A stretch of DNA of 64,000 nt from HRBIN12 sp035762085 (GTDB taxonomy: Bacteria; Actinomycetota; UBA4738; HRBIN12): assembly GCA_035762085.1 (NCBI GenBank), contig DASTPT010000033.1:1-64000 (forward strand), written 5' to 3'. Made by a program: the position numbers and the translations under genes. Shown one piece after another: positions 15,834 to 24,152 of this stretch (position 1 is its first letter; each line of letters opens with the position of its first letter). The notes beneath the pieces were generated by a model. That model was not told the origin of the DNA. It did no database searches and saw nothing but the letters and a program-made list of their open reading frames with translations.

Positions 15834-16994
15834 ATGGAGATCGAGATCGGCAAGGGCAAGGCGGCGCGCAGGGCGTACGGGTTCGACGAGGTCGCGATCG
15901 TGCCCTCGCGACGGACGCGAGACCCCGACGACGTCGACATCTCCTGGGAGATCGACGCGTACGCGTTCCCGCTCCCGATGATGGCCAGCGCGATGGACGC
16001 GGCCGTGAGCCCGGCGACCGCGATCGAGGTCGGCCGCCTGGGCGGGCTGGCGTGCCTGAACCTCGAGGGCCTGTGGACGCGGTACGAGGACCCCGCGCCC
16101 GTCTACGAGGAGATCGCCTCGCTGCCCGACGAGAAGGCGACCCGCCGGATGCAGGAGCTGTACCAGGAGCCGGTGAATGAGGAGCTGATCGGGCGGCGGA
16201 TCCAGGAGATCAAGGACGCCGGCGTGACCTCCTGTGCCTCGCTCACGCCGCAGCGGGTGGCCCGGTACCAGCAGCTCGTGCTCGACGCCGGGCTCGACGT
16301 CCTGGTGATCCAGGGCACGGTCGTCTCCGCCGAGCACGTCAGCACGCACTCCGAGCCGCTGAACCTGAAGGAGTTCATCCGCTCGTTCGACCTGCCGGTG
16401 ATCGTGGGCGGCTGCGCGTCGTACACGACGGCGCTCCACCTGATGCGGACGGGGGCGATCGGCGTGCTCGTCGGCGTCGGCCCGGGCAACGCGTGCACCA
16501 CGCGCGGTGTCCTCGGCGTGGGCGTCCCGCAAGCGACGGCGATCGCCGACGCCGCGGCCGCTCGGATGGAGCACCTGCGCGAGACCGGCCGCTACTGCCA
16601 CGTGATCGCGGACGGCGGGATGCGGACGGGGGGCGACGTCGCGAAGGCGATCGCGTGCGGCGCCGACGCCGTGATGATCGGTTCGCCGCTCACGCGCGCG
16701 TACGAGGCGCCCGGCCGGGGCTACCACTGGGGGATGGCAACGTTCCACAGCACCCTGCCCCGCGGCGCCCGCGTGAAGACCCAGCAGGTCGCCAGCCTGG
16801 AGGAGATCCTTCTCGGCCCAGCGCACGAGAACGACGGCACGTTCAACCTGTTCGGCGCCCTCCAGACGTCGATGGCCACCACGGGCTACGCGACGATCAA
16901 GGAGTTCCAGAAGGCGGAGCTGGTCGTCGCGCCGTCGATCAAGACCGAGGGCAAGACGTACCAGACCCAGCAGCGGGTGGGGATGGGGCACTGA
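15834..16994 (+). CDS. guaB3: GuaB3 family IMP dehydrogenase-related protein (possible GMP reductase)
   Basis: A 386-aa IMPDH/GMPR-type TIM barrel without CBS domains. The catalytic loop reads GVGPGNACTTRGVLGVGVPQ, with Cys in the position used by both IMPDH and GMP reductase. ADGGMRTGGDVAKA and MIGSPLTRAYEAPG form the phosphate-binding and active-site segments. It is annotated as the GuaB3 class of Actinobacteria and Cyanobacteria. Work on a cyanobacterial GuaB3 reported GMP reductase activity, so it should not be assumed to be the biosynthetic IMPDH. It lies 4 bp upstream of guaA, which indicates an operon that balances GMP. The transcript likely carries the mini-ORF and hairpin leader. Confidence 0.9.
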   Translation: MEIEIGKGKAARRAYGFDEVAIVPSRRTRDPDDVDISWEIDAYAFPLPMMASAMDAAVSPATAIEVGRLGGLACLNLEGLWTRYEDPAPVYEEIASLPDEKATRRMQELYQEPVNEELIGRRIQEIKDAGVTSCASLTPQRVARYQQLVLDAGLDVLVIQGTVVSAEHVSTHSEPLNLKEFIRSFDLPVIVGGCASYTTALHLMRTGAIGVLVGVGPGNACTTRGVLGVGVPQATAIADAAAARMEHLRETGRYCHVIADGGMRTGGDVAKAIACGADAVMIGSPLTRAYEAPGRGYHWGMATFHSTLPRGARVKTQQVASLEEILLGPAHENDGTFNLFGALQTSMATTGYATIKEFQKAELVVAPSIKTEGKTYQTQQRVGMGH

Positions 16995-16998
16995 CGGC

Positions 16999-18543
16999 GT
17001 GAGCGCGCAGCACCCCCGGCCGGTCCTCGTCGTCGACCTCGGCGCGCAGTACGCCCAGCTGATCGCGCGGCGGGTTCGCGAGTGCCACGTCTACTCGGAG
17101 ATCGTCGCGCACGACGCGACGGTCGAGGAGATCCGCGCGCGGCGGCCCGCCGGCCTGATCCTCTCGGGCGGGCCGGCGTCCGTGTACGAGGAGGGGGCGC
17201 CCTCGGTCGATCCGGCGCTGTTCGAGCTCGGCGTGCCGGTCCTCGGGATCTGCTACGGGCACCAGCTCATGGCGCGGACGCTCGGCGGCGAGGTGGCGGC
17301 GACCGGGCAGCGCGAGTACGGGGGCACCACCCTCCACGTGACCGAGCGCGGCACTCTGCTGCTGGACCTGGCGCCCGAGGAGCCCGTCTGGATGAGCCAC
17401 GGCGACGCCGTCACCCGTGCGCCGCACGGCTTCCGGGTCACGGCACGCACGGAGCAGATCCCGATCGCGGCGATGGAGGATCCCGAGCGCGGCCTGTTCT
17501 CCGTGCAGTTCCACCCAGAGGTGGCGCACACGCCGAAGGGGGTCGCCGTGATGAAGCGGTTCCTCTACGACGGCTGCGGCCTGCTGCCCGACTGGACGCC
17601 CGCGAACGTGATCGAGCGCGGCGTCGAGGCGATCCGTGCACAGGTCGGCGACGCCCGCGTCCTGTGCGCGCTGTCCGGCGGCGTCGACTCGGCCGTGGCG
17701 GCGCTGCTCGTGCACAAGGCGGTGGGGGACCAGCTGACCTGCGTGTTCGTCGACACCGGCCTGCTCCGCGAGGGCGAACCCGAGCAGGTCGAGGAGACCT
17801 TCGGGCGGCACTTCAAGGTGCCGCTCGAGCACGTGAAGGCTGCCGACCGGTTCCTGGCAAGGCTGGCCGGCGTCACCGATCCCGAGGACAAGCGCAAGCG
17901 GATCGGCACCGAGTTCATCCGGGTGTTCGAGGAGGTGGCGCGCGAGCACGCGGACGCAAGGTTCCTCGTGCAGGGCACGCTGTACCCGGACGTGATCGAG
18001 TCGGGGTCGAAGACGGCGGCCACGATCAAGAGCCATCACAACGTCGGCGGGCTGCCCGAGGAGATGGACCTCGAGCTCGTCGAGCCGCTGCGCGACCTGT
18101 TCAAGGACGAGGTCCGTCGCGTCGGCGCCGAGCTCGGCCTGCCCGAGGAGATCGTCCAGCGCCAGCCGTTCCCCGGCCCCGGGCTCGCCGTGCGGATCGT
18201 GGGCGAGGTCACATCGGAGACGCTCGCGATGGTCCGGGGTGCCGACCACATCGTGCGGGAGGAGATCAGGCGCGCCGGCCTGGAGCGCGAGACCTGGCAG
18301 GCGTTCTGCGTCCTGTTGGCCGAGGTCCGGAGCGTCGGCGTGATGGGCGACGGGCGCACGTACGAGCATCCGGTGATCCTGCGCGCCGTCACGAGCGAGG
18401 ACGCGATGACCGCCGACTGGGCGCGGCTGCCGCACGAGGTCCTGGACCGGATCGCGAGCCGCGTGATCCGCGAGGTCCCCGGCGTGAACCGTGTCGCGTA
18501 CGACGTGACGAGCAAGCCCCCCGGCACGATCGAATGGGAGTGA
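16999..18543 (+). CDS. guaA: GMP synthase (glutamine-hydrolysing)
   Basis: A 514-aa two-domain enzyme converting XMP to GMP with glutamine and ATP. In the class I amidotransferase domain, Cys85 (GICYGH), His172 and Glu174 (FHPEV) form the triad. The ATP pyrophosphatase P-loop SGGVDS is at 226-231. The C-terminal dimerisation domain has RQPFPGPGLAVRI and ends KPPGTIEWE, the universal GuaA C-terminus. The GTG start at 16999 is set by the conserved N-terminus. It follows guaB3 by 4 bp and overlaps the next gene start by 4 bp. Confidence 0.97.
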   Translation: MSAQHPRPVLVVDLGAQYAQLIARRVRECHVYSEIVAHDATVEEIRARRPAGLILSGGPASVYEEGAPSVDPALFELGVPVLGICYGHQLMARTLGGEVAATGQREYGGTTLHVTERGTLLLDLAPEEPVWMSHGDAVTRAPHGFRVTARTEQIPIAAMEDPERGLFSVQFHPEVAHTPKGVAVMKRFLYDGCGLLPDWTPANVIERGVEAIRAQVGDARVLCALSGGVDSAVAALLVHKAVGDQLTCVFVDTGLLREGEPEQVEETFGRHFKVPLEHVKAADRFLARLAGVTDPEDKRKRIGTEFIRVFEEVAREHADARFLVQGTLYPDVIESGSKTAATIKSHHNVGGLPEEMDLELVEPLRDLFKDEVRRVGAELGLPEEIVQRQPFPGPGLAVRIVGEVTSETLAMVRGADHIVREEIRRAGLERETWQAFCVLLAEVRSVGVMGDGRTYEHPVILRAVTSEDAMTADWARLPHEVLDRIASRVIREVPGVNRVAYDVTSKPPGTIEWE

Positions 18544-19223
18544 CCCGGCTCCGACGCTCGCCGCCCGCGCTCGCCGCCGCGCTGCTCGTCCTGGTCTCGG
18601 CGGCGTGCACCCGGGGTTCCGAGCCGGCCTCGGCCGCGTCGGGCTCGCCGGCCGCGACGTCGCCGAGCCCGACGCCGTCGCCGTCGCCGGAGGGCGACGA
18701 GGTCCGCACCGCGGTCGGCGGCGTCTCGACCGTCCGTCGCGAGGTCGTCCTGCCGCCCGAGCTGCTGCCGTACCCTTACACGACGCCCACGCCCGCGCCC
18801 GAGCGCACGGAGCTGGACGGCACGTACATCCGCATCCTGACGTTCGAGGAGGCCGGCGGCTTCCGGTACGCGATCCCGCGCCGGTGCCTGCGCTGCATCC
18901 CGTACAAGCTCGACCCCGGCGTCCACACCCTCGTGATCCACGAGGGCGCGTTCTACGTGAACCATCAGCTCTCGGGATTCACGGATCTCGGCCACGTCCA
19001 GATCGAGGCCGAGCGCGCGGCCTTCTTCAACGATCCGATCTGCCCCCAGGCCCGCGGGGTCTACACCTGGACGCTCGACGGCAGGGAGCTGCGCCTCTCG
19101 CTCGTCGACGACCCGTGCTTCCCGGGCCGGGCCGAGGACCTCACGTTCTCGCCGTGGATCCGCGTGAACCCGTGCGTGTATCGGATCGACGACCTCTGGC
19201 CGGCCGCGCTCGGCTGCGTCTGA
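18540..19223 (+). CDS. Putative secreted lipoprotein, unknown function
   Basis: A 227-aa protein with an N-terminal signal (RRSPPALAAALLVLVSAAC) ending in a Cys; Ser at -3 makes the lipobox weak. A Ser/Pro/Thr-rich linker (PSPTPSPSP) of about 35 residues follows. The compact Cys-containing C-terminal domain begins near FEEAGGFRYAIPRRC and contains five further Cys. GTG 18540 overlaps the guaA stop (GTGA); ATG 18534 in the same frame is an equal alternative that adds two residues. Family not recognised. It is probably cell-surface, and its link to GMP synthesis looks incidental. Confidence 0.65.
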   Translation: MTRLRRSPPALAAALLVLVSAACTRGSEPASAASGSPAATSPSPTPSPSPEGDEVRTAVGGVSTVRREVVLPPELLPYPYTTPTPAPERTELDGTYIRILTFEEAGGFRYAIPRRCLRCIPYKLDPGVHTLVIHEGAFYVNHQLSGFTDLGHVQIEAERAAFFNDPICPQARGVYTWTLDGRELRLSLVDDPCFPGRAEDLTFSPWIRVNPCVYRIDDLWPAALGCV

Positions 19224-19266
19224 GGGATCGGGCGGGCGCGGCGGTCGGGGGCGACCGAACCGAAGC

Positions 19267-19935
19267 TCAGGCGCTCACGCGCTCGGCGAACACGACCAGC
19301 CGCTGGGCCGCCGAGAACCGCGGGTTGCACGTCGTGAGCACGAGCGTCGGCTCCTTCGTCTGGTCGAGGACCCATCCCTCGGACGGCAGGATGATCTGGC
19401 GGCGTGTGACCCGGTACTCGAACACCCCGTACTCGGTCTCCAGCGTGATGCGGTCGCCCTCGCGGAGCCTGTCCAGGTCCCAGAACGGCGCGCCGTACGT
19501 GGTGCGGTGCCCGGCGATGCCCACGCGCCCCCTGTCCTCCCACGGGTACGCCGTCTGCGTGTAGTGGCCGGGGCCCTTCTTCAGGGCCTCGGTGCCGGTG
19601 CCTTCGACCACGACCATGTCCAGATCCATCCGCGGGATCACGAGGATCGCGACCGCCCTGCCCGGCACCTTGACGACCTCGTCCGCGGACGGTCCCGCCG
19701 AGGGATCCAGGGTCGCGACGCTGCCCTCGAAGCCCTCGCGCAGGTCGGACTGCGCCCGGCTCGTGGTGAGCCCCGTGCCCCACAGCAGCCACCCGAGGTA
19801 GCCGCCGATCGAGAGCGCGGCCAGCAGGAACAGGACGCCGACGACCCGCAGGACGCGGCCCCGATGGCCGCGGCGGCGCGGGGCCGTCCCGGCCTGGGGG
19901 AGCGCGTCGTCGGCGACGGTCGGTGAGCCCTGCAT
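19267..19935 (-). CDS. srtE: Class E sortase
   Basis: A 222-aa membrane-anchored transpeptidase that attaches secreted proteins to the cell wall. There is one N-terminal helix (about 31-51), then the sortase domain. The catalytic triad is His143 (GIAGHRTTYGAPF), Cys203 (LTTCNPRFSAAQ) and Arg212. TLVLTTCNPRFS is the class E signature of high-GC Gram-positives, which typically act on LAxTG-like sorting signals. No LAxTG-bearing substrate was found in the window. A GACACT box 6 nt before the ATG suggests a leaderless transcript. It is convergent with the lipoprotein gene. Confidence 0.93.
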   Translation of the reverse strand: MQGSPTVADDALPQAGTAPRRRGHRGRVLRVVGVLFLLAALSIGGYLGWLLWGTGLTTSRAQSDLREGFEGSVATLDPSAGPSADEVVKVPGRAVAILVIPRMDLDMVVVEGTGTEALKKGPGHYTQTAYPWEDRGRVGIAGHRTTYGAPFWDLDRLREGDRITLETEYGVFEYRVTRRQIILPSEGWVLDQTKEPTLVLTTCNPRFSAAQRLVVFAERVSA

Positions 19936-19947
19936 CGTTCCAGTGTC
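19936..19947 (-). promoter_or_regulatory. -10-like box of the sortase gene
   Basis: GACACT at 19947-19942 (minus), 6 nt before ATG 19935. A weaker TANNNT variant, also seen 7 nt before GTG 41572. Confidence 0.35.
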
Positions 19948-19987
19948 GCAGAGTTCGGCCCCGAACTTGAGGGTCGCGAGGGCCCCC

Positions 19988-19999
19988 TAGAATCTCCTC
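19988..19999 (+). promoter_or_regulatory. -10 box of pcrA, leaderless layout
   Basis: TAGAAT at 19988-19993, 6 nt before GTG 20000. There is no Shine-Dalgarno sequence in the gap. Confidence 0.6.
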
Positions 20000-22189
20000 G
20001 TGGCCACCGTTTCCCCCCTGCTCGAGTCCCTGAACCCCGTTCAGAGCGAGGCCGTCCTGCACACCGAGGGGCCGGTCCTGATCGTCGCGGGCGCGGGATC
20101 GGGCAAGACCCGGGCGCTCACCCACCGGATCGCGTACCTGATCCGCGAGCACGGGGTGAGCCCGTACGCGATCCTCGCGATCACGTTCACGAACAAGGCC
20201 GCGCGCGAGATGGCCGAGCGCGTCGAGGGCCTCCTCGGCCAGCGCATCGCGAGCGGCATGTGGATCCTGACGTTCCACTCGGCGTGCGCCCGGATCCTCC
20301 GCCGCGAGCACGAGCACCTCGGCCTGCCGAGCAGCTTCACGATCTACGACGACGGCGACACCGAGCGCCTGATCGCCGGTGTCCTGAGGGACCTGAACCT
20401 GGATCCGAAGCGCTTCCCGCCCCGCGCGATGGCCGCCGCGATCGGTCGGGCGAAGGACCACGTGGTCTCGGCCGGCGAGTTCGCGGGGGCGGCCGGCAAC
20501 TTCTACGAGCAGACGATCGCGAGGGTCTACGCGGCCTACGAGGAGCGCAAGCTCGCGGCGGGCGCGCTCGACTTCGACGACCTCATCGCGGAGGTCGTGC
20601 GGCTGTTCCGCGAGCATCCCCCCGTGCTCGAGCACTATCAGGAGTGGTTCCGCTACATCCTGGTGGACGAGTACCAGGACACGAACCGCGCGCAGTACCA
20701 GCTGGTGAACCTGCTGGCGGCGAAGTACCGGAACGTCTGCGTGGTGGGCGACGCCGATCAGGGCGTGTACTCGTGGCGCGGCGCGACGATCCAGAACCTC
20801 CTTGACTTCGAGCGCGACTACCCCGACGCCGCGGTGTTCCTGATGGAGCAGAACTACCGCTCCACGTCGAACATCCTGGCGGTCGCGAACGCGCTGATCC
20901 AACACAACCTCCAGCGGAAGCCGAAGAGCCTGTGGACCGAGACCGAGGGCGGCGAGCTCGCGGTCCGCTTCCGCGCCGACAACGAGCACGAGGAGGCGCT
21001 GTTCGTCGCCGAGGAGACGCACCGGCTCGTCGAGGAGGAGGGGTTCCGGTACGCGGAGGTCGCCGTGTTCTACCGGACGAACGCGCAGAGCCGCGTGCTC
21101 GAGGACGTGTTCATGCGGGCCGGCACGCCCTACCGGGTGGTCGGCGGCGTCCGGTTCTACCAGCGCAAGGAGATCAGGGACGTGCTCGCGTACCTGCGGG
21201 TCCTCGTGAACCCGCAGGACGTGATCGGCGCCCGGCGGGTCGTCAACACGCCGAAGCGCGGGATCGGCGACCAGACCGTCGCGGCGCTCGAGGGCTTCGC
21301 GGCCGTCGAGGCGATCTCGTTCCTGGAAGCCTGCCGGCGCGTGGACGAGATCGCCACGCTCCAGCCGCGGGCGAAGGGCGCGGTCGCGGGGTTCGTCGGC
21401 GTGATGGACCGCCTCCACGAGGCGCTCGACTCCGGCGCCGGACCGCAGCGCATGGTCGAGGCCGCCGCGACCGAGTCGGGCTACCTGCTCGAGCTCGAGG
21501 CCGAGCGCACCGTCGAGGCCGAGGGACGGATCGAGAACATCCGGGAGCTCGGCGGCGTGGCGGCCGAGTTCGAGGCACGGTTCCCCGGGGGGGAGCTCAC
21601 GGACTTCCTCGAGTCCATCTCGCTGGTCTCGGAGCAGGACGAGTACGACGAGGAAGCGGGCAGCGTCACGCTCATGACGCTGCACATCGCGAAGGGGCTG
21701 GAGTTCCCGGTCGTGTTCATCATCGGGATGGAGGACGGCGTCTTCCCCCACTACCGCTCGATGGGGGACCAGGCCGAGCTGGAGGAGGAGCGTCGGCTCG
21801 CCTACGTCGGCATCACCCGGGCGCAGCGACGTCTCTACCTGTGCCACGCGTGGAGCCGCACGCTGTTCGGGACGACCTCGTACAACCCGCCGTCGCGGTT
21901 CCTCGGCGAGATCCCGGGCGAGCTCCTGCGGTCGCTCGAGGGCGATGAGGAGGAGGGAGGGTCGATCATCGGGGCCGGTGGGCGCTCCCCCATCCGCGAG
22001 GCCGTGATCACCGGCCGGCGCGAGCCGTTGCAGATCGGCGCCGGCGACACCGTCCTGCACGACAAGTGGGGGGAAGGGGTGGTCCTGGACGTGAGCGGCA
22101 TGGGCGCCGACGCCGAGGCGACCGTTCGCTTCGAGGAGGCGGGGGAGAAACGGCTCCTGTTGGCGTACGCTCCGCTCCGCAAGGGATGA
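20000..22189 (+). CDS. pcrA: ATP-dependent DNA helicase PcrA/UvrD
   Basis: A 729-aa superfamily 1A 3'-5' helicase acting in excision repair and replication-conflict resolution. Motif I is GAGSGKT at 31-37, motif Ia is ITFTNKAAREM, motif II is VDEYQDTN, and motif III is GDADQGVYSWRGA. Motif IV is EQNYRS, motif V is LMTLHIAKGLEFPVVF and motif VI is YVGITRAQ. The C-terminal tail contains a Tudor-like RNA polymerase-binding segment (GDTVLHDKWGEGVVLDVSG), characteristic of PcrA. The GTG start is placed by the leaderless TAGAAT box and the SPLLESLNPVQSEAV N-terminus. Its TGA overlaps the ATG of the next gene. Confidence 0.96.
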   Translation: MATVSPLLESLNPVQSEAVLHTEGPVLIVAGAGSGKTRALTHRIAYLIREHGVSPYAILAITFTNKAAREMAERVEGLLGQRIASGMWILTFHSACARILRREHEHLGLPSSFTIYDDGDTERLIAGVLRDLNLDPKRFPPRAMAAAIGRAKDHVVSAGEFAGAAGNFYEQTIARVYAAYEERKLAAGALDFDDLIAEVVRLFREHPPVLEHYQEWFRYILVDEYQDTNRAQYQLVNLLAAKYRNVCVVGDADQGVYSWRGATIQNLLDFERDYPDAAVFLMEQNYRSTSNILAVANALIQHNLQRKPKSLWTETEGGELAVRFRADNEHEEALFVAEETHRLVEEEGFRYAEVAVFYRTNAQSRVLEDVFMRAGTPYRVVGGVRFYQRKEIRDVLAYLRVLVNPQDVIGARRVVNTPKRGIGDQTVAALEGFAAVEAISFLEACRRVDEIATLQPRAKGAVAGFVGVMDRLHEALDSGAGPQRMVEAAATESGYLLELEAERTVEAEGRIENIRELGGVAAEFEARFPGGELTDFLESISLVSEQDEYDEEAGSVTLMTLHIAKGLEFPVVFIIGMEDGVFPHYRSMGDQAELEEERRLAYVGITRAQRRLYLCHAWSRTLFGTTSYNPPSRFLGEIPGELLRSLEGDEEEGGSIIGAGGRSPIREAVITGRREPLQIGAGDTVLHDKWGEGVVLDVSGMGADAEATVRFEEAGEKRLLLAYAPLRKG

Positions 22190-23448
22190 GACGCCACCGT
22201 CGACACGGCGTGCCCGCGCTGACGCTCCTGGCGGGCGTCGTGGTCTCGTGCGGCTCGGTGGAGGCGTCGTTCCCCCGTTCGGAGCGCGCCGCCGCGACGT
22301 TCGAGCTCGCAGCCGTGGCCGCCGAGGCCTGCACGATCTCGGGCACCGGGGGCGACGACGTCCTGCGGGGCACGTCGCAGGGCGACACGCTGTGCGGGCT
22401 CGGCGGCCACGACGTCCTGATCGGGCGCGGAGGAGGCGACACGCTGATCGGCGGCCCGGGGAGCGACGGGCTCTACGGCGGCGGCGGCGCGGACTCGCTC
22501 GACGGCGGCGGCGACATCGACCTCCTCGACGGAGGGCCGCGCCGCGATGCCTTGGACGGTGGCGCCGGTGGCGACCGGTGCGACCCGAAGCAGCACGACC
22601 GCGCGACCAGCTGCTGGGGGCCCGGATCGTCCCCCGTGATCGCCGCGGCCGGCGACATCGTCTGCGCCCCGGGCGCCTCGCCCAGCGAGACCGCGTGTCA
22701 GCACGAGGCGACGTCGAAGCTGCTCGCTCGGCGCGACCCCTGGCTCGTCCTCACGCTCGGCGATAACCAGTACGAGGACGGAGCCCTCGAGGACTTCCGG
22801 CGGTCCTACTCGGCGTCGTGGGGGCGCGTGAAGGCGATCACGCGACCCTCGGTCGGCAACCACGACTACCACGTCGCCGGCGCCGGGGACTACTTCTCGT
22901 ACTTCGGCCCGCCCGCGGGCCGGCGCGGCAGGGGGTACTTCAGCTTCGACGTCGGCGATTGGCACGTGGTCGCGCTCAACTCGAACTGCGGCGAGGTCGG
23001 CGGCTGCGAGAGGGGGTCGCGCCAGGAGAGGTGGCTCCGGCAGGACCTGGCCGCGCATCCATGGACGTGCACCCTCGCCTACTGGCACCACCCGAGGTTC
23101 TCCTCGGGGCTCCACGGCAACAGCGCGGCCTCGGCCGCCTTCTGGCGGGCCCTGTACGACGCCGGCGCCGACGTCGTCCTGAACGGGCACGACCACACGT
23201 ACGAGCGGTTCGCACCGCAGGATCCGAGGCAACGCCCCGATGGCAACGGCATCCGGGAGTTCGTCGTCGGGACCGGTGGCCGGAACCTCTACGCGTTCGG
23301 TGGTCCGGAGCCCAACAGCCAGGTCCGCAACAACCACACGTTCGGCGTGCTCGAGCTCACGCTGCGCGCCGACGGCTACGACTGGCGGTTCCTGCCCGCC
23401 GCGGGCGGCTCGTTCGAGGACTCGGGCAGCGACACGTGTAGCGCATGA
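22186..23448 (+). CDS. Secreted metallophosphoesterase with RTX-type calcium repeats
   Basis: A 420-aa protein that starts with a signal sequence ending in VVVSCGS (possible lipid anchor). It is followed by about seven hemolysin-type GGxGxDxLxGG repeats (about 50-125: GGDDVLRG, GGDTLIGG, GADSLDGG and others) that should fold into a calcium-bound beta-roll. A calcineurin-like phosphoesterase domain follows (about 145-410) with AAGDIVC, LGDNQYEDG, GNHDYH, WHHPRF and GHDHTYER, the complete two-metal set. Placing RTX repeats N-terminal to a phosphoesterase is unusual. The start overlaps pcrA (ATGA), and the stop overlaps the next start. The substrate is unknown; purple-acid-phosphatase-like or phosphodiesterase activity is plausible. 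Confidence 0.85.
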   Translation: MRRHRRHGVPALTLLAGVVVSCGSVEASFPRSERAAATFELAAVAAEACTISGTGGDDVLRGTSQGDTLCGLGGHDVLIGRGGGDTLIGGPGSDGLYGGGGADSLDGGGDIDLLDGGPRRDALDGGAGGDRCDPKQHDRATSCWGPGSSPVIAAAGDIVCAPGASPSETACQHEATSKLLARRDPWLVLTLGDNQYEDGALEDFRRSYSASWGRVKAITRPSVGNHDYHVAGAGDYFSYFGPPAGRRGRGYFSFDVGDWHVVALNSNCGEVGGCERGSRQERWLRQDLAAHPWTCTLAYWHHPRFSSGLHGNSAASAAFWRALYDAGADVVLNGHDHTYERFAPQDPRQRPDGNGIREFVVGTGGRNLYAFGGPEPNSQVRNNHTFGVLELTLRADGYDWRFLPAAGGSFEDSGSDTCSA

Positions 23449-24152
23449 CGCCGCTGTTCGACCTCGCCCGCTCCGACTGCGAGCGCACGGGCGCGGGCCT
23501 GCTCGCCCAGCCGGTCAACACGGTCTCGAGCCTGACCTATCTGCTGGTGGGGCTGTGGATCCTCGGGCTCTCGGCCAGGTCCCCGGGTCGGCGGGTCGAG
23601 CTGGCGGTCTTCGGCGTGGCGGTCGCGCTGAACGCCGTCGGGGGCCTCGCGTTCCACGGCGTGCAGGCGTGGGGGGCGCGCTGGATCCACGACGTCTCGA
23701 TCGTCGCGGTGCTGGGGTTCGTCGTGGCGTTCGGCGTCGCCCGGCTCCTCGACCGCCCGACGCGGTGGACGATGACGGCCTTCGGGATCGGCCTGGCGGC
23801 GCTCGGCGCGGTGATCGCGCTGTGGCCGGGGACGGTGCAGGGGCTCTCGGGGGTGCTGGCCGTGGCCGCCGGCGCGACCGAGGTCGTCGAGTACCGGCAC
23901 GAGATGCCCGGTCTCCGGCGCGAGGGCTTCTCGGCTCGCCGCCTCGCGCGGCTGTCGGTGCTGGCGGTGCTCGGTCTGGCCTCGGCGGCCTTCCTCGTCG
24001 GCCGGACCGACGCCTGGCTCTGCAACCCCGACAGCACGTTCCAGTGGCACGCGATCTGGCACGCGCTCTCGGCCGCGGCGATGGGGCTGTACGCGTACGG
24101 TGCGATCGAGCCGCACCCGGCGCCGCCGGCTAGTGCAGCTCGAGCCGCCTGA
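23445..24152 (+). CDS. CREST-superfamily membrane hydrolase, alkaline-ceramidase-like
   Basis: A 235-aa protein with about seven hydrophobic helices. The metal-site residues of the CREST (alkaline ceramidase/PAQR/Per1) superfamily are visible: a Ser-His pair near the N-terminus (GLAFHGVQAWGARWIHD, with Asp) and a C-terminal HAIWHALSA carrying H-x3-H. NTVSSLTYLLVG in the first helix also fits. The established family chemistry is zinc-dependent amide or ester hydrolysis in the membrane. The ATGA overlap with the secreted phosphoesterase indicates coupling. The lipid substrate is unknown. Its end overlaps the convergent PPOX gene by 23 bp. Confidence 0.75.
   Translation: MTPLFDLARSDCERTGAGLLAQPVNTVSSLTYLLVGLWILGLSARSPGRRVELAVFGVAVALNAVGGLAFHGVQAWGARWIHDVSIVAVLGFVVAFGVARLLDRPTRWTMTAFGIGLAALGAVIALWPGTVQGLSGVLAVAAGATEVVEYRHEMPGLRREGFSARRLARLSVLAVLGLASAAFLVGRTDAWLCNPDSTFQWHAIWHALSAAAMGLYAYGAIEPHPAPPASAARAA

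Noticed and set aside
18605..18720. Ser/Pro repeat as a possible coding repeat or array
   Set aside because: It is a low-complexity linker of the lipoprotein; no spaced DNA repeats.
19061..22060. 999-aa minus-strand open frame
   Set aside because: Antisense to pcrA, whose seven helicase motifs are intact; the frame has low-complexity Arg/Asp/Val composition.
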